Source of the DNA: Bradyrhizobium genomosp. I (2014)
GTDB lineage: Bacteria; Pseudomonadota; Alphaproteobacteria; Rhizobiales; Xanthobacteraceae
Reading direction: 5' to 3'
DNA: 64,000 nucleotides
NCBI RefSeq assembly: GCF_000261685.1
Contig: NZ_AJQE01000044.1
Span: 1 to 64,000, forward strand
The notes under the pieces are model-generated. The model did not search any database. It saw nothing but the letters and a program-made list of their open reading frames with translations, and was not told where the DNA came from. The translations under genes were made by a program, and so were the position numbers. Of the stretch, positions 41,415-50,506 are shown piece after piece (the first letter of the stretch is position 1; every line of letters starts with the position of its first letter).

Positions 41415-42907
41415 CGGTAGACCCAGACTTCCGACAACGGCTTGTCGCCTTCGGTCAGAAACGCCCGCAGCTCGATCGGCTCTCCCTTCACCTGGCACTG
41501 GAAGTTCAACCGCCAACCGCCGGTGTAGGGATTGGGCTGCGTGACGATGTTCTTCACCTCGGACTTCTCTGCCGTCACGACGCCTTTGACGCCTACCGGA
41601 TCGATGCCCTTCAGGTTGTCGCCGACCAGATCGAGGACGAAGAGGCGGGCGTCCTCACCCCTCGCGCCGATACCGCTTCGCGTGAAACGGGCCAGCGAAT
41701 GCGGCTTCGGGCTATCCGGCCCCCAATGCAGCCGATAAGTGTAGATGTGTTCACCTTTGGCCTGCAGCGGATTCTTCGGCCGCCAAAATGCAGCGATGTT
41801 GTCGTGAACCTCCTCCTTCGTCGGGATCTCGAAGAGCGTGACACCGCCTTCGCCCCAATCACCGATCGGCTCCATCCAGAGACTGGGACGTTTCTCGAAG
41901 CTGGACTCGATGTCCTGGTAGGCGAAGAAGTTTCTCTCCCGCTGCATCAAGCCGAAGCCCCGCGGATTGAGATCCTGGAACGTGCTGATCTGGAGGTCTC
42001 GCGGATTGCTCAGCGGCCGCCAGAGGCTTTCGCCCTTCCCGTTGAAGATCGCAAGGCCGTCGGAATCGTGGACTGAGGGGCGGAAATCGTCGATGTCGTT
42101 GCGGTCGTTCGGACCGAAGAAGAACATGCTGGTCATGGGCGCTAGCCCGGCCCGCGGCATCTCGACGCGCGGGTAGACCGACATTTCGACGTCGAAGACC
42201 GTCGTTTCCCCGGGCCGCGCCGTGAACCGGTAGCTCGCCGCGCAGCTCTTGCTGTCGAGCAGGGCATGGATCACCAGCGATGTCGCACCGGGCGCCGGCC
42301 GCTCGAGCCAGAACGCCTTGAACAGAGGAAATTCCTCCCCCTTGGCTTCGCCGGTATCGATCGAGAGTCCTCGGGCGGAAAGCCCATATGTCTGTCCCTT
42401 GGCCACCGCGCGGAAATAGCTCGCGCCGAGGAAGACGCAGACCTCGTCGTAATAGTCGGGACGGTTCATGGGCGCGTGGATGCGAAAGCCGGCGAACCCG
42501 AGATCGACGTCATCAAACGCCGGGACCTTCTCGCCGAAGGAGAAGTCCGCCTTGCGGTACTTGAGCTCGGAGGCCTTTCCGTCCGCGACCTCGAAAATGG
42601 ACACTCTGTTCTTGTAGAAGAAGCCGCGATGGAAGAACTGCGCCTCGAACGGAAGATTCTTGCCGCGCCAGAGCGCACGCTCGGGCAAAAATCGGATCGA
42701 ACGGTACTGATCGTAGTCCAGGTCCTTCAACCCGCCGGGCAGTTTCTCGTCCGGCGCCTCGAACGGCCTGGTTGCCAGCGCGCGAGCCAGATCCCTGACA
42801 GTGGACGGGCCGAACGTGTCGTCCGACGCAGCGGCGAAGCCGTTGCGCGAGGCGAGCAGCAGCGCCGGCAGCATTGCCGACCCTCGAACAAGCTGGCGTC
42901 GGTTCAC
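41402..42907 (-). CDS. opgG: glucan biosynthesis protein OpgG/OpgD family
   Basis: About 501 residues, periplasmic, acting with OpgH on osmoregulated periplasmic glucans. The N-terminus NRRQLVRGSAMLPALLLASRNGFA is a likely Tat signal, as in OpgD. The MdoG fold follows: PDEKLPGGLKDLDYDQYRSI, FFHRGFFYKNRVSIFEV, SYFRAVAKGQTYGLSARGL, FFGPNDRNDIDDFRPSVHDSDG. The GTG at 42907 has AGGAG five bases upstream and is preferred to a GTG two codons earlier. EcfG-type promoter at 42942. A remnant of a second copy is at 29093-29386. Confidence 0.93.
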   Translation of the reverse strand: MNRRQLVRGSAMLPALLLASRNGFAAASDDTFGPSTVRDLARALATRPFEAPDEKLPGGLKDLDYDQYRSIRFLPERALWRGKNLPFEAQFFHRGFFYKNRVSIFEVADGKASELKYRKADFSFGEKVPAFDDVDLGFAGFRIHAPMNRPDYYDEVCVFLGASYFRAVAKGQTYGLSARGLSIDTGEAKGEEFPLFKAFWLERPAPGATSLVIHALLDSKSCAASYRFTARPGETTVFDVEMSVYPRVEMPRAGLAPMTSMFFFGPNDRNDIDDFRPSVHDSDGLAIFNGKGESLWRPLSNPRDLQISTFQDLNPRGFGLMQRERNFFAYQDIESSFEKRPSLWMEPIGDWGEGGVTLFEIPTKEEVHDNIAAFWRPKNPLQAKGEHIYTYRLHWGPDSPKPHSLARFTRSGIGARGEDARLFVLDLVGDNLKGIDPVGVKGVVTAEKSEVKNIVTQPNPYTGGWRLNFQCQVKGEPIELRAFLTEGDKPLSEVWVYRWAP

Positions 42908-42941
42908 GTGCACTCCTCGCTACTGCTGCCGCGGGCCATGA

Positions 42942-42966
42942 AACGGCCACCGCGCCTGCGAGTTCC
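42942..42966 (-). promoter_or_regulatory. EcfG-type promoter of opgGH
   Basis: Minus strand GGAAC (42962-42966), 16 bases, CGTT (42942-42945); the box ends 35 bases before the GTG at 42907. Confidence 0.72.
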
Positions 42967-43062
42967 ACGGCCTTAATATCGCTGGCAAAGGCGCCTGCCA
43001 CGGCCACGATGAAGTTTTGCGTCTTGGAGGGGAGCCCCCGAGCCTGCAGGCCCGCAAACCTG

Positions 43063-43090
43063 AGAAAGAAAAAGCCGCTCTGCGGCGGCT
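43063..43090 (-). terminator. terminator of the second CsbD gene
   Basis: Minus strand: AGCCGC (43085-43090) pairs with GCGGCT (43073-43078), then TTTTTCTTT. Confidence 0.75.
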
Positions 43091-43114
43091 AGTTGCAGGT
43101 CTTCCTTCTTGTAT

Positions 43115-43306
43115 CTATTTTTTGAGGGCGTCAGCGGCGTCTCGTACGGCGTCCTTCACGTCTCCCGCAGCATTATGGGCGGCCCCTTTGGCTTTATCCA
43201 TCTTGCCTTCAGCTTGCAGGTCCTTGTCTCCTGTGAGTTTGCCAGCCCCCTCCTTGATCGCGCCTTTGGCCTTGTCGGCGGCGCCTTTCACATGTTCGCG
43301 GTCCAT
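43115..43306 (-). CDS. CsbD family stress protein (second copy)
   Basis: 63 residues: MDREHVKGAADKAKGAIKEGAG, KLTGDKDLQAEGKMDKAKGAA, then a helical repeat ending DAADALKK. The ATG at 43306 with AAGGGAAGG upstream matches the family start. EcfG-type promoter and terminator enclose it. It differs from the copy at 22577 in having Ala/Lys repeats, so the two belong to different CsbD subtypes. Confidence 0.93.
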   Translation of the reverse strand: MDREHVKGAADKAKGAIKEGAGKLTGDKDLQAEGKMDKAKGAAHNAAGDVKDAVRDAADALKK

Positions 43307-43339
43307 GATCCTTCCCTTTCTTGTCCGGAAAACGAGCAC

Positions 43340-43364
43340 AACCGAATCGACGCTTGGTAGTTCC
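43340..43364 (-). promoter_or_regulatory. EcfG-type promoter of the second CsbD gene
   Basis: Minus strand GGAAC (43360-43364), 16 bases, GGTT (43340-43343), 33 bases before the ATG. Confidence 0.75.
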
Positions 43365-43725
43365 TTCTAGGAGACGCTAGCCCGCTCTTTAGACGGCGGG
43401 TCCTGGATGGAAAAACAGCCTGTTAGCGGGCAACGTCGACCGCGCCTTCCCAGGAACGCTAGCTGGCGAACAGCCGCTTGAAGTCTTGTCCCGCCATGGC
43501 GCTGTGCTGGTCCGCGAAAAAAGACATCAGCGCGAGGTTGGTTGACGATGAACGCAGGCACCGACGAACCCGGGACACCGCTGTCGACCTCTTTGGGACG
43601 ACAACCGGTGACGTGAACCTATTGTATAGAGAAGGTGCCGCTGGAGCCCGTTGCACTTAGAGCGCCCTTCAATTCGGCCCAGGTGTCTGCTGTCACGGCC
43701 GGACAGTGGCGGCGTCGAACTGGAT
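43365..43725. other. no gene seen
   Basis: Short frames on both strands lack ribosome sites and family character. Confidence 0.4.
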
Positions 43726-43750
43726 GGAACCATCTTTCAGTCAGCGCGTT
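43726..43750 (+). promoter_or_regulatory. EcfG-type promoter of the FIST-kinase operon
   Basis: GGAAC (43726-43730), 16 bases, CGTT (43747-43750), 34 bases before the ATG at 43785. Confidence 0.75.
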
Positions 43751-43784
43751 GAGGGCGGGTTCTTTTGCCTGATTTGGGGGTAGT

Positions 43785-44942
43785 ATGAAGGTATCAGTAG
43801 TTTCAACCGATTTGCAGGATAGCGCGGCTGCGGGCGAGTACTTGGCGGCTGAAGTGCAAAAGGCATTAGAAAAGCCGCCGGGAGCTTTGGTTGTTTTTGC
43901 AGCCCCCCAGCATGATCATCAGGCCATGCTTTCGTCCATTAGGAGCAGGTTGCCGGACACGATCGTTGTGGGCGCTTCGTCTGCAGGTGAGTTTACCAAT
44001 GTAACGAGCGGTCAAGGCTTAGCTTGCGCGATGGGTTTGGTTGGAGACGACGTCATCTTTTCAAGCAGTTTCGGCCGTAACCTCTCGCGGGACGCAGCTA
44101 AAGCTGCTCAAGAGATAGTTTCGGGCTTCATAGACACACCGCCCAGCCGCTTTCCGTTTCGATCAGCTCTGGTAATGGCTGACGCGTTAGCCGGACACGC
44201 CGATATCTTGGTGGATCAACTGACATTAGCTACGGCGGGACAATATCAGTTTTTTGGCGGCGGCGCCGGAGACAACGCGCAGTTCCAGAAGACCACCGTC
44301 TTTTGTGGTGAAGACGTTTTGTCGGACGCAGCCGTCGCCCTGGAAATTCTTTCTTCGAAGCCCGTGGGAGTTGGGGTTAGTCACGGTTGGACTGCTGCTT
44401 CAAAGGCGTATCGCGTAACGGCAAGTGAAGGAATGCGAGTGATCAGCCTGAATGGCTTTCCTGCCATTGAAGCGTTCGAAGATCACGCGGAACAACTCGG
44501 GCAAACCTTGGATCGCGAAAATCCTTTACCCTTCTTTCTGCATAATATCATTGGAATAGAAGCGGGGCCCGACCATAGGTTGCGGGTGCCTCTCGCCGTC
44601 GATGCAGACGGTGCAGTTGTATGCGCCGCTGAGGTTCCGAGGGGGTCCGTTCTAAGGATCATGAGGACTAGTACGGCATCTGCTGTCTCTGCTGCGAAAG
44701 ATGCTGCAGATGCTGCCTTGGCTGCGCTAGGCGGCTCTCCCGCCGGTGCCCTTTTCTTTGATTGCGTTGCTACGAGGCTGCGAATGGGAGACGAGTTCGC
44801 CTCAGAGCTTTCCAGCCTGCAAGATAGATTTTCCGACGTTCCGCTTACGGGCTGCAACACTCACGGTCAGATCGCGCGAGCGGAAGGCCAGTTCAGTGGG
44901 TTTCACAACTGCACCGCGGTCGTCTGCGTATTTCCCGAGTAA
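43785..44942 (+). CDS. FIST-domain sensory protein
   Basis: 385 residues, cytosolic, with FIST_N (~20-220: GALVVFAAPQHDHQAMLSSI, VVGASSAGEFTN, YQFFGGGAGDN) and FIST_C (~225-375: NPLPFFLHNIIG, GALFFDCVATRLRMGDEF, PLTGCNTHGQIAR). FIST domains are thought to bind small molecules such as amino acids and feed signalling proteins. It is followed after five bases by a hybrid kinase that lacks an obvious sensor of its own, so FIST probably supplies the input. EcfG-type promoter upstream. Codon usage seems less GC-biased than in many neighbours. Confidence 0.92.
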   Translation: MKVSVVSTDLQDSAAAGEYLAAEVQKALEKPPGALVVFAAPQHDHQAMLSSIRSRLPDTIVVGASSAGEFTNVTSGQGLACAMGLVGDDVIFSSSFGRNLSRDAAKAAQEIVSGFIDTPPSRFPFRSALVMADALAGHADILVDQLTLATAGQYQFFGGGAGDNAQFQKTTVFCGEDVLSDAAVALEILSSKPVGVGVSHGWTAASKAYRVTASEGMRVISLNGFPAIEAFEDHAEQLGQTLDRENPLPFFLHNIIGIEAGPDHRLRVPLAVDADGAVVCAAEVPRGSVLRIMRTSTASAVSAAKDAADAALAALGGSPAGALFFDCVATRLRMGDEFASELSSLQDRFSDVPLTGCNTHGQIARAEGQFSGFHNCTAVVCVFPE

Positions 44943-44947
44943 ATCAG

Positions 44948-46687
44948 TTGAACGATGGAGCCCAGCGGCTAAGCGAGTTTGCCAATCCTGAAGCTAGGCC
45001 GGAAGCCTCGGCTCGATTGGCTAGGGATATGGGAGGCGAAGCGTTTATCGTCTTCTTAAAAGATGAAGAAACGGGAAGTTTTACGCCCGCTCAAGGGTTC
45101 AATCAGCGTCTGCCTGGTGGGCCGTCTTGGCGAGCATTTCTGAAGCAGGCCTCGCGCAGCTCCGAGTTTGCCGGGGAGGTGGCGTTTCCTGATCCCGATA
45201 CGCTCATTCCTGCCGTCTCGCATTCGGCCCATGGGGCTATCTTTGTCTTTGTGGGGCAACATTTGCGCGTCCGGTGGGGCGACCTCGAACCGGCATTGCC
45301 GTTGTTGATCGAACTACTGAAGAGCGAAGCAAGGGTTCAAATAGCGCTGGCCCGCGAACGCTCCGCCCAGGAGGTCGCGATTCACGCCACTAATCTCGCC
45401 AAAGCGCTGGATGGCGCGCGCAAAGATGTATCCGCCGCGTCTCTGAGACTGCAGCAGCTAAATGCCACCCTTGAGCAGCGTGTCGCGGAAGAAGTCGCGC
45501 GTCGGAATGAGGCGGAAGCTGCGCTACACCAGGCCCAGAAGCTCGAGGCTATCGGACAACTTACTGGCGGGGTTGCTCACGACTTCAATAACCTGCTCAC
45601 GGTCATAATGGGAGGCCTCGAGACGATTGGACGGCAGATAGGAGGCATGTCCGATGTGGCACAGTTTGCCCGCGTCATGCGCGCCCAGGCAATGGCGCAT
45701 CACGCAGCTCAGCGAGCGGCGACGCTTACCGCGAGATTGCTCGCATTTTCGCGCCGCCAACCGCTCGATCCGAAGTCGATCAATGTCGATCACTTGCTGG
45801 CCGGCATGAGGGAGCTACTTGATAGCACACTCGGAGAGCGGATCCGGGTGGAGGTTGTAGGTAACGCCGGATTGTGGAGCGCCTTCGCTGACGCTTCGGA
45901 ACTGGAGCATGCGATTTTGAATCTCGCGGTCAATGCCAGAGATGCAATGCCAGAAGGAGGGCGGCTAACAATCGAAACTGGAAATACTTGGTTGGACGAC
46001 GATTATGTTGCTGCGCTGCCAGAGCCTGTCCCTCCCGGCCAATACGTTTTGGTGGCGGTCACGGACACTGGAATCGGAATGGATAGGGCCACGGTTGACC
46101 GAGTATTCGAGCCATTTTTCACGACGAAGGAGGTCGGAAAAGGGACCGGACTAGGGTTGAGTCAAGTTTACGGCTTCGTTCGACAAACGGGAGGGCATAT
46201 CAGGATTTACAGCGAACCGGGCCAGGGCACGGCAGTCAAAATCTACCTTCCTCGATCCCAGACAGACGCCGATCAGCAGGTAACCCGTCTCCCGCCGGCC
46301 GCAACGATGCTAGGTGGCAACGAGGCGATCCTAGTCGTCGAAGACCATGACGACTTGCGCGCCTATTCATGCGGAGTTCTCCGCGACCTCGGATACCAGG
46401 TGTTTGAAGCGGCCGATGCGAAATCGGCTATAGCTTTTCTCGAAACCTCTCGGCCGCTCGATCTTCTTTTTACCGATGTTGTACTGCCAGACAGGCTCCA
46501 CGGGAAAAACGTCGCCGATCACGCCCGCAGGCTGCACCCTAAGATCAAGATCCTGTTCACGACAGGTTACACACGCAATGCGATAGTCCACGACGGGCGT
46601 CTCGACGCGGGCGTTAATTTGTTGAGCAAACCGTTTACATTTCGCGCATTGGCTGAGAAGGTCCGGAAGATCCTCGACGAGAGGTGA
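44948..46687 (+). CDS. cytosolic hybrid histidine kinase partnered with FIST
   Basis: 579 residues from a TTG at 44948. The N-terminal ~140 residues (SARLARDMGGEAFIVFLKDEE) are a short, unusual input region; a coiled coil ([19 protein letters not shown]) leads to HisKA with [19 protein letters not shown], HATPase with NLAVNARDAMPEGG and GTGLGLSQVYGF, and a receiver (LLFTDVVLPDRLHG, Lys in LLSKPF). No membrane segment. Kinase and coiled coil are very close to the protein at 63022. Operon with FIST. Confidence 0.92.
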   Translation: MNDGAQRLSEFANPEARPEASARLARDMGGEAFIVFLKDEETGSFTPAQGFNQRLPGGPSWRAFLKQASRSSEFAGEVAFPDPDTLIPAVSHSAHGAIFVFVGQHLRVRWGDLEPALPLLIELLKSEARVQIALARERSAQEVAIHATNLAKALDGARKDVSAASLRLQQLNATLEQRVAEEVARRNEAEAALHQAQKLEAIGQLTGGVAHDFNNLLTVIMGGLETIGRQIGGMSDVAQFARVMRAQAMAHHAAQRAATLTARLLAFSRRQPLDPKSINVDHLLAGMRELLDSTLGERIRVEVVGNAGLWSAFADASELEHAILNLAVNARDAMPEGGRLTIETGNTWLDDDYVAALPEPVPPGQYVLVAVTDTGIGMDRATVDRVFEPFFTTKEVGKGTGLGLSQVYGFVRQTGGHIRIYSEPGQGTAVKIYLPRSQTDADQQVTRLPPAATMLGGNEAILVVEDHDDLRAYSCGVLRDLGYQVFEAADAKSAIAFLETSRPLDLLFTDVVLPDRLHGKNVADHARRLHPKIKILFTTGYTRNAIVHDGRLDAGVNLLSKPFTFRALAEKVRKILDER

Positions 46688-46868
46688 CGAATTCCTAAGC
46701 ACGAGTAAAACTAACACTGCGACGAGCCGCGGCATGGCTCTTTAGGTGAAGATGCACCGAAGCCGCCTCGATAAGGGGATGCGTCTTGTTCCGAAACCGT
46801 TTAGCTTCGCCGACTGAGGGCAACGGTTCGTGACCGATTGGACAATTAAGCACATTGGAGAAGGGCAG

Positions 46869-47114
46869 ATGCACCCCACAGTCGAGGACCTCGAGCTCTT
46901 AAAGCGGATCTATGCCGGCGGCCAATCGGTGCATGCAGATAGCAACGTTGATCATCGCCCCTACGAAAGGCTTCAGGATCTTGGTTGGGTTGCAAGCACG
47001 ACACTTTCGTTGCCGGACGTCGTTTACAAGTTGACGGGATCAGGTGTGAAACGAGCGCAGCAGGAGCTGCATTCCGAGCAGCTGCGCACTCGTGAGCAGC
47101 GCCAAGCATTCTGA
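46869..47114 (+). CDS. small protein, unknown function
   Basis: 81 residues: HPTVEDLELLKRIYAGGQSV, RPYERLQDLGWVASTTLSLPD, VVYKLTGSGVKRAQ. The pattern (helix, turn, strand pair) recalls a small winged helix. The ATG at 46869 has AAGGG close by; a GTG at 46830 is an alternative start. Confidence 0.55.
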   Translation: MHPTVEDLELLKRIYAGGQSVHADSNVDHRPYERLQDLGWVASTTLSLPDVVYKLTGSGVKRAQQELHSEQLRTREQRQAF

Positions 47115-47260
47115 CTCGGAACGAACTCCGACTTCGCTTCGGAGCCGCCCGGACCTTCAGAGCGCGCCCGACCACTGTTTTCCCGGCGGCCTGCCGCATG
47201 GGCCTCAAGGGCCCTGCCGTCGCTACCCACACGCTGGCGGCAGCGCGAGCGTCAGCCTCA

Positions 47261-47443
47261 ATGCCATCCTTCTGCCAGATCGTCGCCGAGGCGATCGATC
47301 TTCCCCTCAATGACGATCTCGAAATCTGTGGCGCCAACGATTTGAAGACCGCGGTAAGGGCGATCACGCGTGATACGGGCTCCGGCATCACGCCAGCCGA
47401 GATCGGTCAGATCCTTCAAGCCATTCTTCCGGGGGCCCGGTGA
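47261..47443 (+). CDS. small protein, unknown function
   Basis: 60 residues: PSFCQIVAEAIDLPLNDDLEICGANDL, KTAVRAITRDTGSGITPAEIGQILQAIL. The helical second half looks well formed. A longer start at 47198 is possible. Immediately upstream of a response-regulator remnant. Confidence 0.45.
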   Translation: MPSFCQIVAEAIDLPLNDDLEICGANDLKTAVRAITRDTGSGITPAEIGQILQAILPGAR

Positions 47444-47529
47444 GGGCTTCGGCCTTGAGCCGGCAACGACGTTGTTGTTAGTCTGCTCCTTGCCCGATCC
47501 TTCCTCGGACGGAGCAGACTCTTAATCCG

Positions 47530-47660
47530 GTCGCACGATCTTGCGCAGTAAGCAGAAGGCGTCCCCTTCATCTGGCCGAGCTCCCGTACTATCCGAACGA
47601 TCTCCTCCGGATGGAAGGGCTTCGTCACGATACGGCTGCCGGGGACGGGGTGGGGTTAAC
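47530..47660 (-). pseudogene. response-regulator C-terminal remnant
   Basis: Minus-strand reading PHPVPGSRIVTKPFHPEEIVRIVRELGQMKGTPSA matches the last third of the regulator at 52706-53071 (GGRIVQKPFHPEEIARTIREL), including the conserved Lys. The acidic pocket and phospho-Asp parts are missing. Third copy of this gene in the window, counting the decayed one at 29993. Confidence 0.8.
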
Positions 47661-48026
47661 GTCCCAAGCTTTGTGGACGGGCCCGTTGCCGGATGGCCAA
47701 GAAGGCGCAGGTAGGAAGTCTATCTGGAGGGCGTCTTGACCCGTTTCGTGGATGAGCTAGTGCAAGGTCAGTTGAAATCCACTCTAACATCGCCTCGGGT
47801 GCCGTCGGCCGGTTCATTCCGCTATTGAATGTATAGTGCTGGCGCAGCCGGCGGTGCCGCCCCTCGCATCCGATGATAAGCGAAACAACAGACTATCGTA
47901 CCTCGAGATCAGATCAGAACCCAAGCCAAACAGCCTTAGAGAATCACATTGATATTTGTTGCCCGACAATTCGCCCGGGTTGTCCAGCGCGAAACTCCTC
48001 ACCAGCGCGAGGTCGCCACCTGATTG
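47661..48026. other. no gene seen
   Basis: Only short frames without ribosome sites; base composition is more AT-rich than in the neighbours, as often in decayed sequence. Confidence 0.4.
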
Positions 48027-48827
48027 TCATTGCACAACCCCCACATCGGATCCGGGGTGCCGTCCTGGCTTCTGTGGCAAGACCAGAATAAGGACAACGA
48101 TCGCGGCGAGGATCACTCCAGATGCCAAAGGGCGACTCAGCGCCAGGCCGCCATGGCTCGTCGGTTTGTCCAAAAGGTCTCCGACCGTCGCGCCGAGCGG
48201 TCGCGTGAATATGAAAGCCGTCCAGAACAGGAACACGCGTGAGACTGCAGTCCAATAGTACAAGGCTGTGAGCAGGGCGAGTCCTATACAGAACACGAGC
48301 GCGCCTCCGTCATATCCCAATCCGGTGCTGTCCGCCGTCCAGTCTCCAAGTGCCGTGCCTAGGGTCTGCGAGAACGTAATTGTGACCCAATAGAAGACTT
48401 CCACTTTCGGCGTTGCGACCGTCTGTACGTTTATCGAGCCGAGAGTGAAGTACCAGGCCGCGAGCGAGCATAAAACGCAAGCCAACAAGATCGACGAGCC
48501 GCCTGTATAGCCGATGCCCAATGATCGATCGAAAAAATCGGCCATTGCCGTGCCTACCGTCGTGGAGGCCACGATGGCCAACCAATAGACCCAGGGATTG
48601 AACCTTTTGATCCCGATTTGGGCAATCAGGGACGCGACGAACATCGCAAGGAATATGGCGGTGCCGATCAAGTAGCCCCCATTGTGAGCATTTTGGTCCG
48701 CGTGAAGCCAGGTCATCGTCACCGAGTCGCCGCCCGTCTCCCCGAGCGTCGTGGCAAGAATCTTGATCACCCAGAAGCCGAGCGTCAGCTCCGGGACTTT
48801 GCTTAGGATCTCGCTTTTATTTTGCAT
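48027..48827 (-). CDS. COG4705 membrane protein
   Basis: 266 residues with about eight membrane helices and internal repetition: KILATTLGETGGDSVTM, STTVGTAMADFF, SQTLGTALGDWTADSTGLGY and FTRPLGATVGDLLDKP, each carrying a G-x-x-x-D/T-x-x-x-D pattern. Uncharacterised family; the buried acidic repeats suggest ion or proton handling, which is inference. Paralogue of 49507-50283. Confidence 0.85.
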   Translation of the reverse strand: MQNKSEILSKVPELTLGFWVIKILATTLGETGGDSVTMTWLHADQNAHNGGYLIGTAIFLAMFVASLIAQIGIKRFNPWVYWLAIVASTTVGTAMADFFDRSLGIGYTGGSSILLACVLCSLAAWYFTLGSINVQTVATPKVEVFYWVTITFSQTLGTALGDWTADSTGLGYDGGALVFCIGLALLTALYYWTAVSRVFLFWTAFIFTRPLGATVGDLLDKPTSHGGLALSRPLASGVILAAIVVLILVLPQKPGRHPGSDVGVVQ

Positions 48828-49041
48828 TGTGTTCCTCGCAGACGTTCACGCGGTTTGAGTGTCTCCCACCTAGCTCCTTGCGCATAACGAGGAGGAGGCA
48901 CGCGAAGGTCGCTTGGCGCGCTTCGCCGATCGCTTGGCTAGCGCGGCACTCAGGGCTCTGGATCCGCATCGTTGCTCGCATGAGGTCGACTTCCTGAAAA
49001 GTTCAATGTCGCAGATCACGGGCGACGGACCCGTGGCCGGA

Positions 49042-49440
49042 TCAGGATTTTCCGATCGAGTCCATGACGGACAGGAGGTCAGCAATCGTCTGCTTGCATT
49101 TGCTTGCATCCGGCGTAGCTGCGCGCAGCGCATCGAGTGCACGATCGATCGCTTTGTCCACCGCATGCCAGTCGGCCGCTGCTCGCGGCTTCAAGGCGGC
49201 TTCGGCCTCATCCCACCGCTCTTCGAGATCCCTGATGCGGTTCTTGGCTGCAACCAGGTCGCCCTTGTCAATCAGCGCGGAAACCTCGGCAACGATGGTG
49301 CGGAACGGCGTGAGGTCGCCGAGCTTTGAGCTCGCGGCTTCGGCACGCGGAAAAAAGGAGACCGTCCCGTTTGAGTGCATCGGGGCGCCGATGCCCCACG
49401 TGAGTAGGGCGACCACCGCTGCCACAAGAACTCGTTTCAT
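49042..49440 (-). CDS. secreted helical protein, unknown function
   Basis: 132 residues. N-terminal signal ([20 protein letters not shown]), then [35 protein letters not shown] and [19 protein letters not shown]: a helical hairpin fold. It lies between the two COG4705 genes on the same strand, so it may be a periplasmic partner of them. No known domain. Confidence 0.65.
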   Translation of the reverse strand: MKRVLVAAVVALLTWGIGAPMHSNGTVSFFPRAEAASSKLGDLTPFRTIVAEVSALIDKGDLVAAKNRIRDLEERWDEAEAALKPRAAADWHAVDKAIDRALDALRAATPDASKCKQTIADLLSVMDSIGKS

Positions 49441-49506
49441 GCATCATCTCCTCATGGTTCGCCCGCGCATGACACACCTGGGGCATTCGGGTGTAGGTTT
49501 CTCAGA

Positions 49507-50283
49507 CTACTCCGCCGGGTCGGTGCTTTCAGTCCGGTCACCTTCGAACGTTACCCAGGCGACCAGCGCGACGATCACCGTCAGGAAGGCGAGGCTAGTG
49601 TGGATCGTCCCGAGGCCGACGCCACCGTAGTGGCGAGACTGCGACAGCAAGTCGCCGAGCGAAGCGCCAAGGGGCCGCGTCAAAATGTAGGCGAGCCAGA
49701 AGGTCAGGACCGGATTGATGCCGAGCGAATAGAAAACGGCGACGAAGGCGATCAGCACACCAAACACCATGACACCCAGCTGGAAGCCGAGGCCGAGTGC
49801 TTCCGTCGCGAAATCTCCGGCGGCGGTGCCAAGCGCAAAGGTGAAGAGAATGGCGGCCCAGTAAAACAGCTCGCGGCGTGTGGTCACGATGGTGCGGATC
49901 GAGAGCGTGCGCTCGAGGCCGTACCAGATCGCGAAGGTTGCAGCGAGGGCAACGGCGAACGCCGCCGTGCTCACGTACAGGCTGATCTCGAGCCTGTCGC
50001 TCATGAAATCGGTGATCTGGGTTCCGACTATGCTGACCAGAACCACGGTGAGCCAGTAGATCCAGGGGACATAGCGGCGCGCACGCAACTGCAGGATCAG
50101 CGCGACCATCAGCAGGGAAGCCATGCACGCCATCGTCAAGTTGGCGCCGAGGCCGACATGCACCGCAAGATAATCGGCACCGGTCTCGCCGACAGTGGTT
50201 GAGAGGATCTTGATGGTCCAGAAGATGAGCGTGATCTCAGGAACCTTGTTCAACATCGGCGGCAATTGCCAAGTCGTGGACAC
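49507..50283 (-). CDS. COG4705 membrane protein (second copy)
   Basis: 258 residues, about eight helices with the same repeats: KILSTTVGETGADYLAVHVG, VSIVGTQITDFMSD, ALGTAAGDFATEALGLGF, LTRPLGASLGDLLSQS. First gene of the minus-strand group 50283-48027 and divergent from the OmpR-type regulator at 50507. Two operator-like CCTAAG direct repeats lie in the shared upstream region. Confidence 0.85.
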   Translation of the reverse strand: MSTTWQLPPMLNKVPEITLIFWTIKILSTTVGETGADYLAVHVGLGANLTMACMASLLMVALILQLRARRYVPWIYWLTVVLVSIVGTQITDFMSDRLEISLYVSTAAFAVALAATFAIWYGLERTLSIRTIVTTRRELFYWAAILFTFALGTAAGDFATEALGLGFQLGVMVFGVLIAFVAVFYSLGINPVLTFWLAYILTRPLGASLGDLLSQSRHYGGVGLGTIHTSLAFLTVIVALVAWVTFEGDRTESTDPAE

Positions 50284-50342
50284 GTGGTTCTCCTCCGAAA
50301 CAAGTTGCCCTCAAGGCGACGCCCGAGCTTGATCATGGTGGA

Positions 50343-50359
50343 CTTAGGCGCGCCTTAGG
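50343..50359 (-). promoter_or_regulatory. operator-like direct repeat, site 1
   Basis: Minus strand CCTAAG, five bases, CCTAAG: half-sites spaced 11 bases, one helical turn, as for OmpR/PhoB-type regulators. Lies 60 bases before the COG4705 start at 50283. Confidence 0.55.
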
Positions 50360-50422
50360 ACAGGATTGTTCTGCACCGCAGAATTAGTTTTTTTGCCAAG
50401 ACAGGCCGAAGCGCGACGCCGC

Positions 50423-50439
50423 CCTAAGTCTGCGCTAAG
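50423..50439 (+). promoter_or_regulatory. operator-like direct repeat, site 2
   Basis: CCTAAG, five bases, GCTAAG; same 11-base spacing, 67 bases before the ATG of the regulator at 50507. Confidence 0.55.
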
Positions 50440-50456
50440 TCTGGAGCAGAAGAATG

Positions 50457-50496
50457 GGGCAGGTCTGCCCGCGTGAGGGCAGGTCTGCCCGGGTGA
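50457..50496 (+). repeat. 20-bp tandem duplication in the regulator's leader
   Basis: Two copies of a 20-base unit (50457-50476, 50477-50496), one mismatch. Each holds the palindrome GGGCAGGTCTGCCC and ends in GTGA followed by GG; the second GTGAGGA is the ribosome site of the gene at 50507. Confidence 0.85.
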
Positions 50497-50506
50497 GGAA
50501 AGCATC

